Under the pieces are notes generated by a model, which did no database searches, was not told the DNA's origin, and was given only the letters and a program-made list of their open reading frames with translations. The position numbers and the translations under genes were made by a program. A DNA stretch of 15,283 bases from DAOMNN01 sp050486545 (GTDB lineage Bacteria > Pseudomonadota > Gammaproteobacteria > Burkholderiales > Rhodocyclaceae): positions 1 through 15,283 of the forward strand of contig JBJHDM010000069.1 in NCBI GenBank assembly GCA_050486545.1, given 5' to 3'. Numbering within the stretch: the first letter of the stretch is position 1; every line of letters begins with the position of its first letter. Shown here piece after piece: positions 14,486-15,283 of this stretch.

Positions 14486-15283
14486 AAACGTAGTGGTCGT
14501 CGGCACCCAGTGGGGTGACGAGGGCAAGGGCAAGATCGTCGACTGGCTGACCGACCATGCCCAGGGGGTCGTGCGCTTCCAGGGCGGACACAATGCCGGT
14601 CACACGCTGGTGATCGGAAAGGACGAGTACAAGCTCAACCTCGTGCCCTCCGGGATCGTGCGTGAAGGCGTTGCCTGCTATATCGGAAACGGCGTCGTGC
14701 TCGACGCGCACCACCTTCTCGAGGAGATCCGCAATCTGGAAGCCGGCGGCATCCGTGTGCGCGACCGTCTGCGCATCAGCCCGGGCTGTCCGCTGATCCT
14801 CGGCTACCACATTGCGCTCGACCAGGCGCGTGAAGCGGCCAAGAGTGCCGACACGCGAATTGGAACCACCGGAAAGGGAATCGGGCCGACCTACGAGGAC
14901 AAGGTCGCACGCCGTGCGCTGCGCGTCTATGACCTGTTCGACCGCGAGCGCTTCGCCGAGAAGCTGCGTGCCAACCTCGAGTATCACAACTTCGTGCTTA
15001 CGCAGCACCTGGGTGCCGCGCCGGTCGATTTCCAGTCGGTGTTCGACCAGGCCATGGCCGATGCGGACGCAATCCGCCCCATGGTCGCCGACGTGTCGGC
15101 CGAGCTGTATGCCGTGAACAAGACCGGCGGCAGCCTTCTTTTCGAGGGCGCCCAAGGGGCGCTGCTCGACATCGACCATGGCACCTACCCGTTCGTGACG
15201 TCGAGCAACTGCGTCGCAGGTCAGGCGGCTGCGGGCTCCGGGGTCGGGCCCGGGCGACTGCACTACGTGCTGGGCATCACCAA
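14478..15283 (+). CDS. purA: Adenylosuccinate synthetase (3' end beyond the window)
   Basis: PurA condenses IMP and aspartate with GTP hydrolysis to make adenylosuccinate, the first committed step to AMP. The first 268 codons are present, of an expected 430 or so, with no stop before the right edge. The GTP-binding N-terminus VVVGTQWGDEGKGKIVDWL contains catalytic D14, and GGHNAGHTLV contains catalytic H42. The IMP loop IGTTGKGIGPTYEDK, the segment FEGAQGALLDIDHGTYPFVT, and SSNCVAG follow in order. The start ATG at 14478 lies inside the end of hisZ (8-bp overlap), with AGGGAGAGGA at 14463-14472 as a strong ribosome binding site. Histidine and purine synthesis share the IMP/AICAR connection, so the hisZ-purA pairing is metabolically sensible. 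The last visible residues, VLGIT, agree with the family. Confidence 0.97.
   Translation, partial: MARNVVVVGTQWGDEGKGKIVDWLTDHAQGVVRFQGGHNAGHTLVIGKDEYKLNLVPSGIVREGVACYIGNGVVLDAHHLLEEIRNLEAGGIRVRDRLRISPGCPLILGYHIALDQAREAAKSADTRIGTTGKGIGPTYEDKVARRALRVYDLFDRERFAEKLRANLEYHNFVLTQHLGAAPVDFQSVFDQAMADADAIRPMVADVSAELYAVNKTGGSLLFEGAQGALLDIDHGTYPFVTSSNCVAGQAAAGSGVGPGRLHYVLGIT

Overview
The window is a compact block of chromosomal housekeeping genes, all on the + strand, from a high-GC Gram-negative bacterium. Gene content and order (ndk, rlmN, pilF/pilW, rodZ, ispG, hisS, yfgM-like, bamB, der, hfq, hflX, hflK, hflC, a DUF2065 gene, hisZ, purA) match the arrangement I know from Betaproteobacteria. Strong G/C preference at third codon positions, an Hfq almost identical in its core to the E. 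coli protein, and a separate hisZ all fit that class. A Rhodocyclales-type relative (Azoarcus/Thauera-like) is my best guess, but this is an inference from memory of gene order, not a search.

Layout. Bases 1-80 are the last codons of an IS110-family transposase that continues off the left edge. It is followed by about 180 bp of non-coding DNA that probably holds the element's right end and the ndk promoter. Bases 259-684 are ndk. After a 55-bp gap with a strong hairpin, bases 740-9445 hold rlmN, pilF, rodZ, ispG, hisS, yfgM, bamB and der, which touch, overlap or are separated by at most about 70 bp and look like one transcription unit. An 87-bp gap with another hairpin separates der from hfq. 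The run hfq-hflX-hflK-hflC-DUF2065-hisZ-purA then fills the rest, and purA is cut by the right edge. No stretch over 300 bp lacks a gene, and I see no tRNA, rRNA or CRISPR.

How the genes work together. Several sub-themes share the operon: translation and ribosome fidelity or assembly (rlmN, hisS, der, hflX), cell envelope building (pilF for type IV pili, rodZ for cell shape, the yfgM-like gene and bamB for envelope protein traffic), isoprenoid precursor synthesis (ispG), RNA-based regulation (hfq), membrane proteolysis control (hflK/hflC, modulators of FtsH), and biosynthesis of nucleotides and histidine (ndk, purA, hisZ). Many junctions show translational coupling: ATGA or GTGA overlaps at rlmN/pilF and pilF/rodZ, a 14-bp overlap at hisS/yfgM and an 8-bp overlap at hisZ/purA.

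I do not see a previously undescribed system here. The points most worth a second look are the insertion-sequence end lying directly upstream of ndk, a 23-codon mini-ORF that exactly bridges rodZ and ispG, and the hairpins at the ndk/rlmN and der/hfq junctions.
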